Shown in pieces: positions 35,786 through 37,970 of a stretch of 37,970 bases of DNA (the first letter of the stretch is position 1; every line of letters begins with the position of its first letter). The notes below the pieces were generated by a model, which was given only the letters and a program-made list of their open reading frames with translations, searched no databases and had not been told where the DNA came from. This DNA comes from Bdellovibrionales bacterium. Lineage in GTDB: Bacteria; Bdellovibrionota; Bdellovibrionia; Bdellovibrionales; UBA1609. The translations under genes and the position numbers were made by a program. The DNA lies in NCBI GenBank assembly GCA_022842925.1, contig JALHOQ010000006.1, positions 6,275 through 44,244 of the forward strand, written 5' to 3'.

Positions 35786-35829
35786 CCTGGTGATTGCCAG
35801 TTATTTAAGCATAACCACGCATCACCAGG
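35786..35829. repeat. Inverted repeat next to the integrase gene, possible attachment or arm site
   Basis: CCTGGTGAT (35786-35794) and ATCACCAGG (35821-35829) form a 9-bp perfect repeat around an AT-rich 26-base centre. There is no T-run. It lies 17 bases beyond the integrase stop, where the att site of an integrated element is expected. The att core cannot be assigned without the other end. Confidence 0.45.
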
Positions 35830-35846
35830 TTGGCTAGAAAAGTCTC

Positions 35847-36992
35847 TCATTTATCGTTAAACAAAGACACCACGCGACCCATAACTTCATTTTCAGGAAG
35901 AAGCTTGAGGCCCGCGGTGGCACCCTTCACTTCAATCCCTGCAAGTCGGATATAGTACTGCATGGTCTTTAGGTCCTTCCAACCGCAGATCTTCATGACT
36001 ACGCCTGGAGCTACAGAATCACGAATCAGCTGAGTTGCGAAGCAGGCCCTCAGTGCGTGAAACCGCACCGAGGGAAGGCCTGCGCCGATGCAAAATTCTC
36101 TTAGGATGCTCGCTGCGTCTCCATCTTGCCACCGTTGGAATCTCGGTAGCACGTACTCCCCGTTTCCTCCCTTAAGTTTTAGCTCTTTTAAGAGCGATAG
36201 AACTTGGGAGGATTCGATCGGCACCGAACGCCAGTAGCGACCTTTCGTAGGCCCCAAGCCAACGCGATTTGTCCAGTTGCGATGGACAAATATGCATTGG
36301 TTATCGAAGTCCACGCAATCCCACTGTAGTCCATAGAGTTCACCTGATCGCATCCCAGTGAACAATGCTAAGGCCCACACAGGATACCAAGGATGATTAA
36401 CCTGATGAGCGTAGGAAAGAAGAGTTCTGATTTGCTGGAGATTTAAAATCTCCGGCATCTTCTCTTCCGCCTTACGGGTAGTTTTAAATCCTTCGGTTGG
36501 TACCGATGTGACCTGCACCCTTCCGGACAGCATTGCCCACTTGAAGACGGCGTCGATGGCCGATCTCAACCGTTTTCTGCGGCTGATCGACATCTCTCTT
36601 TCAAGTTTGTCCAATGCCATCCATGCCCTTGTACGGTCGATTTCACTGATATGAAGCTTCGACCACTCGGGGCAGTACTGAGTGATAATGCGAACGTAGT
36701 CCTCAATCGTCTGCTTGGTTAGATCGCCACAAAAGATGTTCTTCGCTTTTGCAGCTAACTCCCATTCAGCGAGAAGAACATCCCACCGACAGCCTTTGCT
36801 CTCGGCTTCTAGGAGTTCTCTCTCGACTTGCACGATTAATTTCTTCTCCGCTTTCTCAGCTTCGGCGAGTGTCTTAAAACCCTTCGAACGCTTGTCGATG
36901 ACAACGCCCTCATGGGTAGCACTCATTTTCTGAATCCGAACTTTGAACATTTCACGCTCTAGCTTTTTGTCAAAATACTTACTGATCGACAT
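35847..36992 (-). CDS. int: Tyrosine recombinase (phage/ICE-type integrase)
   Basis: This 381-residue integrase has an N-terminal arm-binding region, an SAM-like core-binding domain (about 75-170) and a catalytic domain with R215 (GMRSGELYGL), K250 (PTKGRYWRSVP), H312-x2-R315 (FHALRACFATQ), W338 in place of the second His (CGWKDLKTMQ) and nucleophile Y346. This substitution (H to W) occurs in other integrases. ATG 36992 has GGTGG seven bases upstream and sits two bases after the excisionase stop; the frame extends to 37031 without support. With the excisionase it marks the end of an element that runs off the right edge. Confidence 0.96.
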   Translation of the reverse strand: MSISKYFDKKLEREMFKVRIQKMSATHEGVVIDKRSKGFKTLAEAEKAEKKLIVQVERELLEAESKGCRWDVLLAEWELAAKAKNIFCGDLTKQTIEDYVRIITQYCPEWSKLHISEIDRTRAWMALDKLEREMSISRRKRLRSAIDAVFKWAMLSGRVQVTSVPTEGFKTTRKAEEKMPEILNLQQIRTLLSYAHQVNHPWYPVWALALFTGMRSGELYGLQWDCVDFDNQCIFVHRNWTNRVGLGPTKGRYWRSVPIESSQVLSLLKELKLKGGNGEYVLPRFQRWQDGDAASILREFCIGAGLPSVRFHALRACFATQLIRDSVAPGVVMKICGWKDLKTMQYYIRLAGIEVKGATAGLKLLPENEVMGRVVSLFNDK

Positions 36993-36994
36993 TT

Positions 36995-37237
36995 CTAACC
37001 ACCTTTTCTGGTGATTTCGATGAAGCGGCAAAGTTCGGAACGTTTAAACAATAGACGTCCATAGGGCTTGTAAAATGGAATTCGGCCTTGGTTTACAAGA
37101 TTTCGAATCCTAGCTGTACACGGGCGACCATCTTTCGTGAGGATTCTAAGATAAATCGCAGCTTCAACTGCGTTCATCCATTCAGAACCTTCAAACGCAT
37201 CTGTGATCGCCACTGCTCCCTGACCAAATTTAGTCAT
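36995..37237 (-). CDS. xis: Excisionase-like helix-turn-helix protein
   Basis: The 80-residue protein carries a winged-helix MerR/Xis-type motif: WMNAVEAAIYLRI, CTARIRNLVNQGRIPFYKPYGRLLFKRSEL. It would bend DNA at the att site and direct the integrase towards excision. ATG 37237 has GGGAG upstream; the frame extends earlier only as leader-overlapping sequence. The integrase start follows two bases after its stop, so the two are translated together. Confidence 0.88.
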   Translation of the reverse strand: MTKFGQGAVAITDAFEGSEWMNAVEAAIYLRILTKDGRPCTARIRNLVNQGRIPFYKPYGRLLFKRSELCRFIEITRKGG

Positions 37238-37292
37238 TGGAGCTCCCTTGGACACGAGAGGCTTTTCGATTTTCAAAGAACGAGAAAAACAT
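37230..37292 (-). CDS. 20-residue leader peptide overlapping the xis start
   Basis: On the minus strand ATG 37292 has a strong GGAGG four bases upstream and encodes MFFSFFENRKASRVQGSSND, ending at TAA in a different frame inside the xis gene start, an eight-base overlap. Its own RBS is better than that of xis. The arrangement suggests translational coupling or attenuation of excisionase synthesis. That the peptide itself has a function is inference. Confidence 0.4.
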   Translation of the reverse strand: MFFSFFENRKASRVQGSSND

Positions 37293-37335
37293 AGTACCTC
37301 CGGATTTTAAGGCTTTCAAGGAATCGCACCGCGAG

Positions 37336-37719
37336 TTACGCAATCGCTGTTTTGTTATCCACAAGCTGAGGTGTGGATATCTTCTTGGACCGTTTTTCTT
37401 TTGGGGTAGCTTTGATTCCACAGTGTTTAAGCAGGGCTGCTTGAATCTCCTCAGGAAGAGTTTCTTTGTTCTTTAGGATGCCTTCTAAGGCTGTCTTCGC
37501 GTCGAAATAGGTAGCTCGAATGTCCGCAATTTCAGGATCGCCCAGTAGATCTGAAATTCTTTGCAATACAAAGTTTGCGACGTCAGACTTCGATACCTTT
37601 GCGACATTCTCTTCTTGGTTTAGTCTCGCTACGAAACTTTCCAAAGCCTCGTTCGCGTCACGATCCAGGACGACTCGGAATTGTTCTTTTGACTTAGTGG
37701 TCTGAATTTCATTCTTCAT
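37336..37719 (-). CDS. Ribbon-helix-helix-like DNA-binding protein of the mobile element
   Basis: This 127-residue protein has an N-terminal region like ribbon-helix-helix proteins (KEQFRVVLDRDANEALESFV, strand then two helices ending DVANFVLQRISDLLGD). The rest is charged and helical with a basic end (KATPKEKRSKKISTP). Such proteins on mobile elements act as plasmid/relaxosome accessory factors or repressors; which applies is unknown. GGAGG is seven bases before the ATG, and the stop of the preceding membrane-protein gene overlaps it (ATGA). A 43-base gap follows before the leader peptide. Confidence 0.7.
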   Translation of the reverse strand: MKNEIQTTKSKEQFRVVLDRDANEALESFVARLNQEENVAKVSKSDVANFVLQRISDLLGDPEIADIRATYFDAKTALEGILKNKETLPEEIQAALLKHCGIKATPKEKRSKKISTPQLVDNKTAIA

Positions 37720-37910
37720 GGCGCCTCCTTCGAGGTTTGTTGGGTTTGAACTAAGGATTTTTGAGAACCCGATGTGACGACGTCTTGATCTTGAAAACTC
37801 GCCGCCCACATCCCAATCCAAAACGCCGCAAGTAACGCTACAGAGACGAGCAGAAGCGTACTATCAACGTGATCTTCTTTAATTTTAAAAATAGGTTTTT
37901 CTCTTCCCAT
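37716..37910 (-). CDS. Small single-pass membrane protein of the mobile element
   Basis: This 64-residue protein has one membrane helix (about residues 19-39, STLLLVSVALLAAFWIGMW) with charged cytoplasmic flank and a polar Gln/Ser-rich tail. ATG 37910 has AAAGGAAA five bases upstream. The same frame stays open to the right edge, so a longer protein is possible. I know no family. Its TGA is shared with the next gene's ATG. In another minus frame a coding-like tail (RSGRWWG then TAA, about 37928-37970) could be the end of the next upstream gene. Confidence 0.6.
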   Translation of the reverse strand: MGREKPIFKIKEDHVDSTLLLVSVALLAAFWIGMWAASFQDQDVVTSGSQKSLVQTQQTSKEAP

Positions 37911-37970
37911 GTATTTTCCTTTCATTACCCCCACCACCGCCCAGATCTTGGACTCAGCTGCTGACCCCTT

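Noticed and set aside
35786-35829. Inverted repeat as an intrinsic terminator
   Set aside because: The loop is long (26 bases) and no T-run follows either arm.

Overview
The window is dense bacterial chromosome (gaps mostly under 150 bases, moderately high GC, Sec and Tat signal peptides, TonB/TolC outer-membrane machinery), so the host is Gram-negative. The mix of many secreted orphan proteins, a PBP1A-type enzyme, a HiPIP, FolE2, an orphan CpaF-like ATPase, a DUF3011-like protein and very tight gene overlaps recalls Bdellovibrionota/Oligoflexia, but this is an impression from gene content only; no rRNA or other marker is present. The last 2 kb (35.8-37.97 kb) is the end of an integrated mobile element.

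Layout. 1-1564 (-): exported subtilisin, cut by the window edge, behind a regulatory-looking gap (1565-1936) with several palindromes. 1937-4707 (+): an exported-looking GNAT/autoinducer-synthase-like protein translationally coupled to a soluble GAF hybrid histidine kinase. 4704-6293: Tat-exported intradiol dioxygenase divergent from a LysR regulator. 6290-8428: SDR plus cytidine deaminase, then FolE2. 8437-13224: HiPIP, then a large PBP1A-type peptidoglycan synthase with a duplicated OB-like insert, coupled to an unknown Cys-containing secreted protein. 13221-16350: orphan CpaF-like ATPase; a 23-bp perfect inverted repeat; isoaspartyl peptidase coupled to a Cys/Met-metabolism PLP enzyme. 16347-20469 (-): HAMP protein, TonB and TonB-dependent receptor as one operon, followed by a secreted protein with a MACPF-like signature. 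20602-25122: M15-type peptidase, lytic transglycosylase, an unknown protein and a TolC-family protein. 25099-26939 (-): DedA/VTT-like membrane protein, ParA and a coupled small partner. 27055-31126: PD40 propeller protein coupled to a spermidine-synthase-like protein, a DUF3011-like protein, and an SDR with a Zn ribbon and no catalytic Tyr. 31193-35736: unknown secreted protein and a ChaN-like/M1-metallopeptidase fusion. 35847-37910 (-): small membrane protein, RHH-like protein, leader peptide, excisionase and tyrosine integrase.

Together the window is rich in envelope functions: wall synthesis and cutting (PBP1A, M15, lytic transglycosylase), outer-membrane import and export (TonB system, TolC), secreted hydrolases and a possible pore-former. 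The most promising undescribed items are the GNAT-like/hybrid-kinase pair, the PBP1A with tandem OB repeats and its coupled partner, the MACPF-like protein beside the TonB operon, the ParA/partner pair and the ChaN-M1 fusion. A structural oddity runs throughout: five of the ten tail-to-tail junctions overlap by exactly four bases through shared stop codons. I found no tRNA, rRNA, CRISPR array or insertion sequence.
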